64,000 bases of DNA from an uncultured Chromatiaceae bacterium (GTDB lineage Bacteria; Pseudomonadota; Gammaproteobacteria; Chromatiales; Chromatiaceae): assembly GCA_937923175.1 (NCBI GenBank), contig CALALB010000001.1, forward strand, positions 1-64,000. Reading direction: 5' to 3'. Of this stretch, positions 9,228 to 17,599 are shown in pieces. Below the pieces are notes generated by a model. That model saw only the letters and a list, made by a program, of their open reading frames with translations. It did no database searches and was not told where the DNA came from. Position 1 is the stretch's first letter; each line of letters begins with the position of its first letter. Position numbers and translations under genes: made by a program.

Positions 9228-9956
9228 TTAGATATAAAGCGGTGCCATCCGTCGCCAATGATAACCCTGATGGGCCCTTCCGTCCCATTCATAGAGTGCA
9301 TGCCTAATCCCTTTTTCCCAGAGAATGCGGCTAAGATAACGATTATTGTCGAGAAAAGGATCTTCCCGACCGATCACGAGAATGATGTCCATGCGTCGCA
9401 GATTTCCAAGCCGCCCAGGGCAAGTTAGATTGGGAAGATAATGGATGGGTGTATTCAAATATACATTATCGTCCCGCCAGCCATCGAATAGATCGCGAAA
9501 ATTTTCAACATTCAGCGTTAAATCATAACGACCTGAAAATGCAACTAATTTTTGAAATAGATGGGGATGGCGAAAGGCGATATTTGCGGCGAGAAAGGCC
9601 CCAAGGCTTAGACCGTGGGAGATGGTGCAGGGATATGGATTTTTATGCTGCATAAGCGGCATTACCTCATTGAGGATATATTCCTCATAAGCGATGTAGC
9701 GGCGTACCCGATCGGCTGGGTGGCACCAAAAGCAATAAAAGCTTTCCCAGGCGATATTGTCTACGCAATAAAGCTGTAAATAACCAGCCTCGATCTTATG
9801 CCGCAATGCCTCCACCATGCGCAGATCTTCATATTCATAAAAGCGCCCATCACGGGTAGGAAAAATCAATACCTTTGCGCCCCCATACCCGAAGATCAAA
9901 AGCTCCATCTCTCGCCCGAGGTGTGGGCTATACCAGTGGTGATATTCGCGGTTCAT
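9228..9956 (-). CDS. Esterase-like alpha/beta hydrolase
   Basis: A 242-aa protein resembling the putative esterase family. The nucleophile elbow is GLSLG (in SHGLSLGAFLAAN, about residues 113-125), an Asp lies in IGREDPFLDN, and a His near the C-terminus (AHQGYHW) completes a plausible triad. No signal peptide is evident, so it is probably cytoplasmic. The substrate is not known. The gene is visibly more AT-rich than its neighbours (runs such as attcaaatatacattatc). This, with the adjacent non-coding stretch, hints at acquisition from elsewhere. It lies 28 bp downstream of the next hydrolase gene on the same strand. Confidence 0.8.
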   Translation of the reverse strand: MNREYHHWYSPHLGREMELLIFGYGGAKVLIFPTRDGRFYEYEDLRMVEALRHKIEAGYLQLYCVDNIAWESFYCFWCHPADRVRRYIAYEEYILNEVMPLMQHKNPYPCTISHGLSLGAFLAANIAFRHPHLFQKLVAFSGRYDLTLNVENFRDLFDGWRDDNVYLNTPIHYLPNLTCPGRLGNLRRMDIILVIGREDPFLDNNRYLSRILWEKGIRHALYEWDGRAHQGYHWRRMAPLYI

Positions 9957-9984
9957 GGCTCTCTTGCATCGAGATACCTATCGA

Positions 9985-10968
9985 CTACTCGCCAAGCGGC
10001 CTAAAGAAGTCCTGTAACTCGGCGAGCAGTTGGCGTTCCTGCTCTAGGCGTTCTGGATAATCAAAATGGCCGGCGCGCAATATAAAAAGCCGCCGTTCGC
10101 CGGAGAGCGCGTTATAGATCGCGAATTGGCCAGGCGGTGGCACCATGGGGTCGAACAGCGCTAAGGCCAGATGCATGGGCTGACGGATAAAGCGCGCCGC
10201 GACCGCTGCATCATACAGAGCCAAGTTGACGGCAAGATGACGGCCATGGCGGCGCACAAAATCCTGCACTGAGGCAGCGCTACCTGCAGTGGGCAGGGTC
10301 AGCCGCAAGGGCTGATGACCAAAGGTCGGGACATTGAGATGACCACGGGCGATCCGTTTTTCCCAGGCGAGGGCCAAGGCGCCGACACCGCCGCCAAAGC
10401 TGATCCCGAGGTAGCCAATCCGGCCAGCAAGCCAAGGGTAAAGGATCAGCAGGGCGCTGGTCGCAATCCACAGGTCCTCGACACAACCGCGCAGGATATA
10501 GCGGTCTGGTTGGTCGAGATTATGCAAGACATGCCAGCGCGGCTCGCTTGAAATGGGGGGGCGCGCGCTACGTCCAAGACCGCGAAAACAGGGCACGGCA
10601 TAGAGCGCATCTGGACAGGGTAAGGGGCCTTCGGGCTGGATTAGGCCGCCATAGCCATGGCCAAGGATCAGCGCCTTGGTCGGTGCCTGCTGCTGCGGTA
10701 ACAACAGCCAGCCGCGAATCGGAAAACCTTCGGTCGAGGTATAGGACCAATCGAGGACCCTAAAGCCTGGATATTGATCCCCGCTGATGATCACTTGGGG
10801 ACGAGGATCGATGGCAAGGGCGGCGCGATACCACTGCTGCCAGGTTGCAGCAAAGCCCGGCGGTTCGGGTGGTGGCTTAACCTGCTGCAAGGCAGCCAAA
10901 TCATAACCATAGCTTGGATCGAACGGATAATCGTGCCGCAGAGGCGGCCAGGTCGGTAGCCGTTCCAT
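9985..10968 (-). CDS. Acetyl xylan esterase / cephalosporin deacetylase-like hydrolase
   Basis: A 327-aa alpha/beta hydrolase of the AXE1-like (carbohydrate esterase 7-like) group. It has an N-terminal extension before the fold, the oxyanion region LILGHGYGG, and the family RG motif in CFRGLGRS. The nucleophile elbow is GISFGGG (about residue 195), the acidic residue lies near ALFDPMVPP, and the catalytic His in AGHFDYPE. No signal peptide is seen. Together with the following esterase it forms a two-gene unit upstream of, and divergent from, bchO. The physiological substrate cannot be told from sequence. Confidence 0.8.
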   Translation of the reverse strand: MERLPTWPPLRHDYPFDPSYGYDLAALQQVKPPPEPPGFAATWQQWYRAALAIDPRPQVIISGDQYPGFRVLDWSYTSTEGFPIRGWLLLPQQQAPTKALILGHGYGGLIQPEGPLPCPDALYAVPCFRGLGRSARPPISSEPRWHVLHNLDQPDRYILRGCVEDLWIATSALLILYPWLAGRIGYLGISFGGGVGALALAWEKRIARGHLNVPTFGHQPLRLTLPTAGSAASVQDFVRRHGRHLAVNLALYDAAVAARFIRQPMHLALALFDPMVPPPGQFAIYNALSGERRLFILRAGHFDYPERLEQERQLLAELQDFFRPLGE

Positions 10969-11348
10969 GTTTCAGGGGATTGTGGTTGAACCTGTGCTTA
11001 GTGAAATGGCAGGATCGCCGATCATCCTGCCTTAGGGTCCAGTGGTTAGGGTGTTGAGGTTGCGGATGTGCTCAAGGGTAGCATCTGGTTTCGCCTGCCA
11101 GACCTCTACAGCTCGATGACCAAGCCCACCTGTTCCCCTGATAGACCAAGGATAGCCACGGGGTTTGAGAATATCAGGTTTGGGAGCCGGTGAGGCTCGG
11201 TAGAGATGGGCTGCCGACAGCCGGTCGGTCAGACCGGATATTGACCCTGAAAAGATGTCATCGCCGTATAGATCGAAAAGATGTCATCGCCGTATAGATC
11301 GCCGTATAGAATTAAGGCCAGGTTGCAAGTGAATCTGGCCTCGGCATA
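10969..11348. other. Divergent intergenic region upstream of bchO
   Basis: No gene is supported here. The region holds a 6-bp hairpin CCGGTC-GGTCA-GACCGG (11221-11237) followed directly by the 26-bp tandem duplication. No exact TGT-N12-ACA operator was found, unlike upstream of crtI and pufB. Confidence 0.6.
11249..11311. repeat. Perfect 26-bp tandem duplication plus partial third copy
   Basis: Two identical 26-bp units (11249-11274 and 11275-11300), each starting gaaaagatgt and ending gtatagatc. They are followed by a partial third copy (cgccgtataga, 11300-11310). It lies 40 bp upstream of bchO, in the position where promoter elements would be expected, so the duplication could affect bchO expression. 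Confidence 0.9.
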
Positions 11349-12254
11349 ATGGCGACTATCGATAGACCGGATTGGGAACAGGTAAGCCGGGACTGGCCGA
11401 ACCGTTCGGCCAGTTGCTTTATATCCGCTGGCGGTTTGCGCTGGCATGTGCAGCGCATGGGACAGGGACCGCGTCTTCTCCTCCTGCATGGCACCGGGGC
11501 CTCGACCCATTCCTGGCGCGCCCTGGCGCCGCTTCTTGCCAAGGGGTTTACGGTTATCGCCCCGGATCTACCGGGCCATGGGTTTACTACGGCACCGCCC
11601 CCGCGTCAGATGACCTTGCCGGGGATGGCAGGCCTTGTCGGGGCCTTGCTCGGGGCGCTGGATGTGCAGCCAGATCTAATCTTAGGTCATTCGGCAGGAG
11701 CGGCTATTGCGATCCAATGTCGACTCGATGGCCATTGCGCCCCGCGCGGGATCATCAGTTTGAACGGTGCCCTACTCCCCTGGCGCGGTTTGCCTGGGCA
11801 TGCCTTTGCGCCCGCAGCCAAATTATTTGCCGCCAATGCCTGGGTGGCGCGTCTTTTTGCCTGGCGGGCGCGCGATCGGCGGGTCATCGAGCGCCTGATC
11901 GCCAGTACCGGCTCGACCCTGGATGCCCAAGGGGTCGAGCTCTATCAGCGTCTGATCCGCCATCCCTCGCATGTCTGGGCAGCATTGGCGATGATGGCCA
12001 ATTGGGACCTGGGGCTCATCGAGCGCGGTTTGGCTCGATTGGATATCCCGCTGTTTTTGGTCGTCGCACTCAATGACACCACGGTCTCACCGCGCGAGGC
12101 CCGGCGGGTGCGCGCCTGCTGCCGACCCGATGCCGAATTATTCGAATTGCCCGGGCTGGGCCATCTGGCCCATGAGGAACACCCCGAGGCGGTCCTGGAG
12201 CTCGTGGAGCACATCGCCGCCCAGCTCGGTCTGAAAGAGACCGCTCATTCTTGA
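11349..12254 (+). CDS. bchO: BchO-type alpha/beta hydrolase (magnesium chelatase accessory)
   Basis: A 301-aa alpha/beta hydrolase fold protein: oxyanion region LLLLHGTGASTHSW (about residues 43-56), DLPGHG, nucleophile elbow GHSAGAA (about 111-117), and C-terminal GLGHLAHEE His. This matches the BchO family, found only with bacteriochlorophyll genes and thought to assist magnesium chelatase or magnesium-porphyrin handling. Its usual partners bchD and bchI are not beside it here; it is followed at 76 bp by crtI. The exact biochemical role of BchO is not settled. Confidence 0.88.
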   Translation: MATIDRPDWEQVSRDWPNRSASCFISAGGLRWHVQRMGQGPRLLLLHGTGASTHSWRALAPLLAKGFTVIAPDLPGHGFTTAPPPRQMTLPGMAGLVGALLGALDVQPDLILGHSAGAAIAIQCRLDGHCAPRGIISLNGALLPWRGLPGHAFAPAAKLFAANAWVARLFAWRARDRRVIERLIASTGSTLDAQGVELYQRLIRHPSHVWAALAMMANWDLGLIERGLARLDIPLFLVVALNDTTVSPREARRVRACCRPDAELFELPGLGHLAHEEHPEAVLELVEHIAAQLGLKETAHS

Positions 12255-12293
12255 CCAATCTCTGGGGATGACGCGCGCCCGATCCTGTTATAC

Positions 12294-12311
12294 TGTCAAT
12301 AAATCTTGACA
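12294..12311 (+). promoter_or_regulatory. PpsR/CrtJ-type operator upstream of crtI
   Basis: Exact match to TGT-N12-ACA, with an extended palindrome TGTCA ... TGACA. It lies 20 bp before the TTG start proposed for crtI and just after bchO. In purple bacteria PpsR/CrtJ binds this motif and represses crt, bch and puf genes under oxygen. Its position would block transcription of crtIB. Confidence 0.65.
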
Positions 12312-12330
12312 CTCGGATGGGTAAACATAC

Positions 12331-13836
12331 TTGACAGTTGCAGTGCATGTTCCACGACCTCATGCGGTCGTCATTGGGAGCGGCTTCGGCGGTTTGGCGG
12401 CAGCGATCCGGCTGGCGGCCCGCGGCTATCGGGTGAGCATCCTGGAAAAGCTCGATGCAGCCGGGGGGCGCGCCTATGTCTATCGGCGCGATGGTTTTGC
12501 CTTCGATGCGGGCCCGACCATCATCACTGCGCCCTTTTTGCTTGAGGAACTCTGGCAGCTCTGCGGCAGGCGCCTCGCAGACGATGTCGAGCTGCGTCTC
12601 ATGGATCCCTTTTATCGCATCCGTTTTGATGACGGCCGGGTCTTTGATTACAGCGGCGATGCCGAGCGGGTCAGGGCGCAGATCGCCGAGTATTCACCTG
12701 CGGATGTCGCTGGCTATGACCGGTTCATGGCCTTCAGCGAGCAAGTATTCAAGGTCGGCTTCGAGCAACTCGCCCATGTGCCCTTTACCCATCTGACCGA
12801 TATGCTGCGGATCCTGCCTGACATGGTCAGGCTCCAGAGTTATCGCAGTGTCTATGGGATGGTGGCGCGCTATATCCAGGATCCCTTCATCCGTCAGGTG
12901 TTGTCGTTTCATCCGCTCTTGATCGGCGGCAATCCGTTCGTCGTGACCTCAATCTATGTCCTGATCTCCTATCTCGAACGCAAATGGGGGGTCTATTCGG
13001 CGATGGGTGGGACAGGTGCGGTGGTGAAGGGTCTAGTCAACCTGATCGAGGGGCAGGGGACCGAGATCCGCTATCAGGCTGAGGTCGAGCGTATCCTGGT
13101 CAAAGACGGCAGGGTGGTCGGCGTACGGCTGAGCTCCGGCGAGGAGATCCAGTCCGATATCGTGGTCTCTAATGTCGATCCCGCCTTTACCTATGGACGT
13201 CTGCTTGCCGATCATCCGCGCCGGCGCTGGACCGACCGGAGGATCAAAGAGGCACGTTATTCCAATGGTCTTTTCATCTGGTATTTCGGCACCAGGCGCC
13301 AGTACCCAGAGGTCAAACACCATAGCATTCTGCTGGGCCCGCGCTATCGCGGTCTGATCGAGGATATCTTTGAACACAGGCATCTGGCCGATGATTTCAG
13401 TCTCTATCTCTATCGGCCAACAGCGACCGATCCCAATCTGGCCCCGCCCGGCTGCGATACCTTTTATGTCTTGGCGCCCGTGCCGCATCTGGGCGGCGAT
13501 GTCGACTGGGAAAGCCAGGCTGAGCCCTATCGCGCCCGCATCGCCCGGTATCTCAGCGCTACGGTTCTGCCGGGTCTTGAGGAGTCAGTGACCACCTCTT
13601 TGGTCATGACCCCTCTGGATTTCCAAAACCGTCTCAATTCATATCTGGGGGCAGGCTTTAGCCTAGAGCCACTCTTGCTACAAAGCGCCTGGTTTCGCCC
13701 GCATAATCTCAGCGAAGAGGTCAAACATCTTTATCTGGTAGGCGCAGGGACCCATCCAGGCGCGGGTGTGCCTGGGGTGATCTCGTCTGCACGTGTTCTC
13801 GATCAGGTGGTGCCAGATGCTGCAAGACTCAGTTGA
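12331..13836 (+). CDS. crtI: Phytoene desaturase CrtI
   Basis: FAD-dependent carotenoid desaturase converting phytoene to lycopene (four steps in spirilloxanthin producers). The N-terminal dinucleotide-binding motif VIGSGFGGLAAAIRLAARGY occupies about residues 14-33. The C-terminal CrtI signature LYLVGAGTHPGAGVPGV is intact (about 467-483). Length of 501 aa is typical. The start is uncertain: the open frame begins at a TTG (12331), with an in-frame GTG at 12343 as alternative and no ATG near the expected N-terminus. The 3' end overlaps crtB by 20 bp, so the two are probably translationally coupled. A PpsR-type operator lies immediately upstream. Confidence 0.95.
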   Translation: MTVAVHVPRPHAVVIGSGFGGLAAAIRLAARGYRVSILEKLDAAGGRAYVYRRDGFAFDAGPTIITAPFLLEELWQLCGRRLADDVELRLMDPFYRIRFDDGRVFDYSGDAERVRAQIAEYSPADVAGYDRFMAFSEQVFKVGFEQLAHVPFTHLTDMLRILPDMVRLQSYRSVYGMVARYIQDPFIRQVLSFHPLLIGGNPFVVTSIYVLISYLERKWGVYSAMGGTGAVVKGLVNLIEGQGTEIRYQAEVERILVKDGRVVGVRLSSGEEIQSDIVVSNVDPAFTYGRLLADHPRRRWTDRRIKEARYSNGLFIWYFGTRRQYPEVKHHSILLGPRYRGLIEDIFEHRHLADDFSLYLYRPTATDPNLAPPGCDTFYVLAPVPHLGGDVDWESQAEPYRARIARYLSATVLPGLEESVTTSLVMTPLDFQNRLNSYLGAGFSLEPLLLQSAWFRPHNLSEEVKHLYLVGAGTHPGAGVPGVISSARVLDQVVPDAARLS

Positions 13837-14887
13837 TTCCTATCGAATCCAGACCCACGCCACGGCAGAGGATCTTAGCGCCTGTCGCAACCTCTTGCGC
13901 GGCGGCTCGCGCTCATTTTATGCGGCCTCCTTCCTGTTGCCACCGCGTTTTCGTGACCCAGCCATTGCCCTCTATGCCTTCTGCCGAATCGCCGACGATG
14001 CCATCGACTGCGTCGGCAATGACCCGGTGCTTCAGGCCGAGGCCCTCGCCTGGCTGCATGAGCGGCTCGATCGGATCTACGCGGGCTCTCCGATCGATGA
14101 TCCCGCCGACCGGGCCCTCGCCGATGTCGTCCATCCCTTCGCGATCCCTAAACTGCTGTTCGAGGCCTTGTTGGAGGGCTTTGCCTGGGATGCCGAGGGA
14201 CGGCGCTATGAGGATCTATCGGGGGTCTATGCCTATTCGGCGCGCGTGGCCGGCACAGTTGGGGCCATGATGGGGGCCTTGATGGGCGCACGCACCGAGG
14301 CCCTGGTAGCGCGTGCCTGCGACCTGGGTGTGGCCATGCAGATCACCAATATCTGCCGCGATGTCGGTGAGGATGCCCGCAACGGGCGGCTTTATCTGCC
14401 GCTGTCTTGGCTGCGCGAGTCTGGGATCGATCCGGATGTCTGGCTGAAGGACCCGCAGTTTAATCCGGCAATCGCTGCGATCGTCCAACGCCTGCTGGCA
14501 GTGGCCGATTGGCTTTACCAGCGCGCCGATGCCGGGATCGCCGGTTTGCCCCTGGGATGCCGGGCGGCGATCAATGCGGCGCGTTATCTCTATGCCGAGA
14601 TTGGGCGCCAGGTTGAACGCCAAGGTTTGGATTCGATCTCGCGCCGCGCCGTGGTCCCGCCCGGACGCAAGCTGCAATTGTTTGCGCCCATCCTCGGTCG
14701 GGCCGTTTTGACCTTGCAGCCGGTCAACGACCCGCCCCTTGCCGAAACCCGTTTCCTGGTAGAGGCCGTGGTTGCCGCAACCCCACGTCGGCAAGCGGCG
14801 AGCTTTGGCGACCGGTTAGTGTGGATGGTCGAGCTGTTCTACGAGCTTGACGAACGCCAGCGCGCCCTAGGGGCTACGCGCTCATAA
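13817..14887 (+). CDS. crtB: Phytoene synthase CrtB
   Basis: Condenses two GGPP to phytoene, the first committed carotenoid step. Both Asp-rich motifs are present: DDAID (in CRIADDAIDC) and DVGED (in NICRDVGEDARNGRLYLP), as is the squalene/phytoene synthase signature around YAYSARVAGTVG. The start at 13817 (MLQDSVDSY) lies inside the crtI 3' end; the open frame extends eight codons further upstream. Length of 356 aa is normal. It is the second gene of the crtIB operon and is convergent with crtC. Confidence 0.96.
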   Translation: MLQDSVDSYRIQTHATAEDLSACRNLLRGGSRSFYAASFLLPPRFRDPAIALYAFCRIADDAIDCVGNDPVLQAEALAWLHERLDRIYAGSPIDDPADRALADVVHPFAIPKLLFEALLEGFAWDAEGRRYEDLSGVYAYSARVAGTVGAMMGALMGARTEALVARACDLGVAMQITNICRDVGEDARNGRLYLPLSWLRESGIDPDVWLKDPQFNPAIAAIVQRLLAVADWLYQRADAGIAGLPLGCRAAINAARYLYAEIGRQVERQGLDSISRRAVVPPGRKLQLFAPILGRAVLTLQPVNDPPLAETRFLVEAVVAATPRRQAASFGDRLVWMVELFYELDERQRALGATRS

Positions 14888-14900
14888 CTGTCACTGACCC

Positions 14901-14983
14901 GTCATGCCGGCGAAGGCCGGTCCCAGGGAATCCCAGGTATCGCCGGCGGCTCTCTCTAGATTCTGGCGTGTCCCGGAATGACG
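14901..14983. repeat. Dispersed palindromic repeat (GTCATNCCGG family), copy 1
   Basis: Opens with gtcatgccggcgaaggccgg (14901-14920) and closes with the inverted ccggaatgac (14973-14982). It lies in the gap between the convergent crtB and crtC genes. Related copies occur around 37.8-37.95 kb, 40.37-40.43 kb and 54.96-55.1 kb, all intergenic. It resembles the REP-like palindromes common in proteobacteria. Confidence 0.7.
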
Positions 14984-15076
14984 AAAGGGGGAAGGGGTCG
15001 CAATGACAGAGCAGGTGCAGGCCCGTCACCTCGGCGCAAGCCAGCTTGACGGGCGCCAGCGCACCTCAGAGACCCG

Positions 15077-16012
15077 CTAGCGCGCCAGCCGCGGCATCCG
15101 AAAGGGCAGCAGGCGCTTGACCCAGTCCTTGCTGAAACGATCGAGGCAGAGACTTTCGTGGACCGCTGCGGTGTCCCGTCCCAGTAAGCGTGTCTCCACC
15201 ACCGATCGGGCATAGAAAGGGGTATCCTCGAGTGTCTCGATCACCTTGGGTCGTTGATCCGGATCGCAATGGGTCCGGCGGGCAATACGCCATACAGGCG
15301 TTTTGGGCAGGGATACGCGCGGGGGTAGATCCATCGCCTCGATTTCGGCCTGGGGATTGATCCGCAAGGCCAGCTGGGCACCTTGCCCCCCCCGTGCCCG
15401 GGTGTCATACAGGATCACCGCCTCTTGTCTGAGATCGGCACGCGACCAGTCCCAGCCCTGAAAGGCAAGCTCTAAGGGCTCGGTGCCGCGGTTTGAATCG
15501 AGATAGCCGCTGCCCTGCCAGCGCAGCCTGGGATGGGAAAAATCGACCTCCACCCGCGCCAGGGGGGCGATTGGCTGCCAGAGATGTTTACCCGCCGGAT
15601 CCAGCCTAAACTCGCGCGCATTCAGCCCGCGCGGATAAACCCGCACCTGACCTTTAAGCCGGCTGGGGATGGGGGCGGTGCGCTCATCGATCGCGATGAT
15701 CAGCGTTTCGTCCTGCCAGCGCAGAGAGCTCGGCCCGATGGCGAGATGGGTTGGATCGCGCTGCAGCGACGCGCGCCCGCGTTCGGTCATCGCCCAGCGC
15801 CGGGCGCGCCGCCCATACAGCGCGACATTGAGCGCGCAATGATCGAGCGGATCGGCGGTGCCGCGCTCCCGCGACCAGGCGTAATAGGGCGAAAAGACGC
15901 TGCCGATCAGGGCGATGATGGTCAGACCATTGGCGCCGTCATCGCTTAGGGCATCGACATACCACCACAGATAACCATCCCGGGCGACCTCTAGATCGAA
16001 TGCAGGTCCTGG
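15077..16012 (-). CDS. crtC: Acyclic carotenoid 1,2-hydratase CrtC
   Basis: Adds water to the terminal psi end of lycopene or neurosporene to give the 1-hydroxy carotenoid. The core YLWWYVDALSDDGANGLTII followed by GSVFSPYYAW is characteristic. Family resemblance begins near residue F at 16000 and runs to the stop at 15077. It overlaps the 3' end of crtD. No ATG, GTG or TTG exists in frame near the homology start: the only in-frame ATG is at 16294, which would add about 95 unrelated residues inside crtD. I give the left edge of the homology as an approximate start. A rare start codon, read-in from crtD, or an assembly error are all possible. Confidence 0.88.
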   Translation of the reverse strand, partial: PGPAFDLEVARDGYLWWYVDALSDDGANGLTIIALIGSVFSPYYAWSRERGTADPLDHCALNVALYGRRARRWAMTERGRASLQRDPTHLAIGPSSLRWQDETLIIAIDERTAPIPSRLKGQVRVYPRGLNAREFRLDPAGKHLWQPIAPLARVEVDFSHPRLRWQGSGYLDSNRGTEPLELAFQGWDWSRADLRQEAVILYDTRARGGQGAQLALRINPQAEIEAMDLPPRVSLPKTPVWRIARRTHCDPDQRPKVIETLEDTPFYARSVVETRLLGRDTAAVHESLCLDRFSKDWVKRLLPFRMPRLAR

Positions 16013-17487
16013 AGGATGGCTTGGGCTGCCAGCCGCCCCGAGGTCGCTGCCATGGGGAGACCCGCCCCGGGATGCGTCCCCCCGCCCGCTAGATACAGAC
16101 CCGGAATCCGCGTGCGCGCGGCTGGCCTCCTGAATGAGGCCTGCCAGCCGTGGATCGCCTGACCATAAAGCGCCCCGCCGGTTGCTGGAAATAGCCGGTC
16201 GAAGTCGGTCGGGGTGGTAACCAGGCTCTGGTCGGAATGAGGCTGGATCTTCAGGCCACAGGATTCCAGGTGTGAGAAGACCCGCTGTGCGCATGGTTCG
16301 ATCTCCGCTTTGTCATAGGCATGTCGATCCCCGCAAGCCGGGGCGTTCACCAGCATCAATAACCGTTCCGGTCCGCCCGACCAGCTCGACCCGTCCGGTC
16401 CGCGATCCTGGGCGCAGACATAAATCGTCCCCTCCTGGGGTAGTTGGCCTTGGTCAAGGATATCCGTAAACTCTTTTGCATAATCGCGACAGAAAAAGAC
16501 ATTGTGCCGCTCTAAGGGAAAGCCCTGGGTCTCGGCGACCAGACACCAGGTCAAGGCCGATAGCGAGCGCTGCTCAGGTCGTTGGGCTGGGATCGCGCCC
16601 TGGACAGCAGCACCGAATCGCCCGCTGGTTAGGGCGGCGGGATCGGCATTGAGGATAACTGCCTGGGCCCCCAGCTGTTCACCATCGGCTAGCTGTACCC
16701 CTCGGGCGCGCCCACCCTGAACTAGGATCTCGTTGACCTCGCACCCATAGCGGATGACCACCCCCAACCGCTCGGCGAGCTGGGCGAGCGCCTGGGCGAT
16801 CTGATGCATCCCACCTTGGACCGACCAGACCCCCTCTTGTTCGACATGGGCGATCAACATGAGGGTCCCGGGTGCCAAAAAGGGCGAGGAGCCACAATAG
16901 GTGGCATAGCGTCCGAAGAGTTGGCGCAGGCGTTCGTCTTTGAAATGGATTCCCAATACGCTCCACAGGCTTGCGAATGGCCGGGCGGACGACAATGGTG
17001 CTAGGCCCCTGAGGCCACAGCGGCCGACAAGACCCCAAACGCTTGGACGTTGGGCCCGGATAAAGGTCCGCTCCAAGGTCTGATAGAGGGCTTGGGCCTG
17101 GTCACAGAAGGCGCGATAACCCCGTGCAGCAGCCAGGCCGGCAAAATCACCGATCGCCTCGATGCTGTGTTCGCGATCGGCATAGAGGTCCAATCGCTCT
17201 TCAGGGCCCCAGACATGGCGGGCGATGATCGGCAAGGGCTCTAAGACCAGATAATCGCTGAGCCTGGCCCCTGCCTCGGCAAAGAGCTCCTCGAAGATCC
17301 AGCGCATGGTCATGACGGTGGGGCCGGCATCGATGCGGGATGATCCGAGCGCGACCTCGCGCAGCTTTCCCCCGGGGGTCGGGGCGCGTTCGCAGATCTG
17401 TACCGCTAGACCGCGTGCAGCAAGCTGGATGGCCGCAGTAAGCCCGCCCACACCAGCGCCCACCACGATCGCACCTGTCTCTGTCAT
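15991..17487 (-). CDS. crtD: Hydroxyneurosporene/rhodopin C-3,4 desaturase CrtD
   Basis: CrtI-family FAD enzyme that introduces the 3,4 double bond in 1-hydroxy carotenoids on the way to spirilloxanthin. It has an N-terminal dinucleotide-binding motif VVGAGVGGLTAAIQLAARGL and a C-terminal GLYLAGGGTHPGAGLPMA signature. It is separated from the bona fide CrtI by its own sequence and its pairing with crtC. The start at 17487 (MTETGAIVV) is preferred; the frame is open 41 codons further upstream with no family resemblance. Length is 498 aa. It is divergent from crtE across about 112 bp. Confidence 0.93.
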   Translation of the reverse strand: MTETGAIVVGAGVGGLTAAIQLAARGLAVQICERAPTPGGKLREVALGSSRIDAGPTVMTMRWIFEELFAEAGARLSDYLVLEPLPIIARHVWGPEERLDLYADREHSIEAIGDFAGLAAARGYRAFCDQAQALYQTLERTFIRAQRPSVWGLVGRCGLRGLAPLSSARPFASLWSVLGIHFKDERLRQLFGRYATYCGSSPFLAPGTLMLIAHVEQEGVWSVQGGMHQIAQALAQLAERLGVVIRYGCEVNEILVQGGRARGVQLADGEQLGAQAVILNADPAALTSGRFGAAVQGAIPAQRPEQRSLSALTWCLVAETQGFPLERHNVFFCRDYAKEFTDILDQGQLPQEGTIYVCAQDRGPDGSSWSGGPERLLMLVNAPACGDRHAYDKAEIEPCAQRVFSHLESCGLKIQPHSDQSLVTTPTDFDRLFPATGGALYGQAIHGWQASFRRPAARTRIPGLYLAGGGTHPGAGLPMAATSGRLAAQAILQDLHSI

Positions 17488-17599
17488 CGGTGATTTAACT
17501 CCTGAGGCGCGTTGACGTAGGGGATCTAGCCGCCTATTGTACATGATCCAGGGTGTGAACTTGGTTTTACCGCATGAGCATCTTGCCAGGGGAGTCTTG

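Noticed and set aside
17554-17571. Degenerate PpsR-like site upstream of crtE (TGT-N12-ACC)
   Set aside because: One half-site base is wrong and there is no extended palindrome; chance matches of this quality are common.
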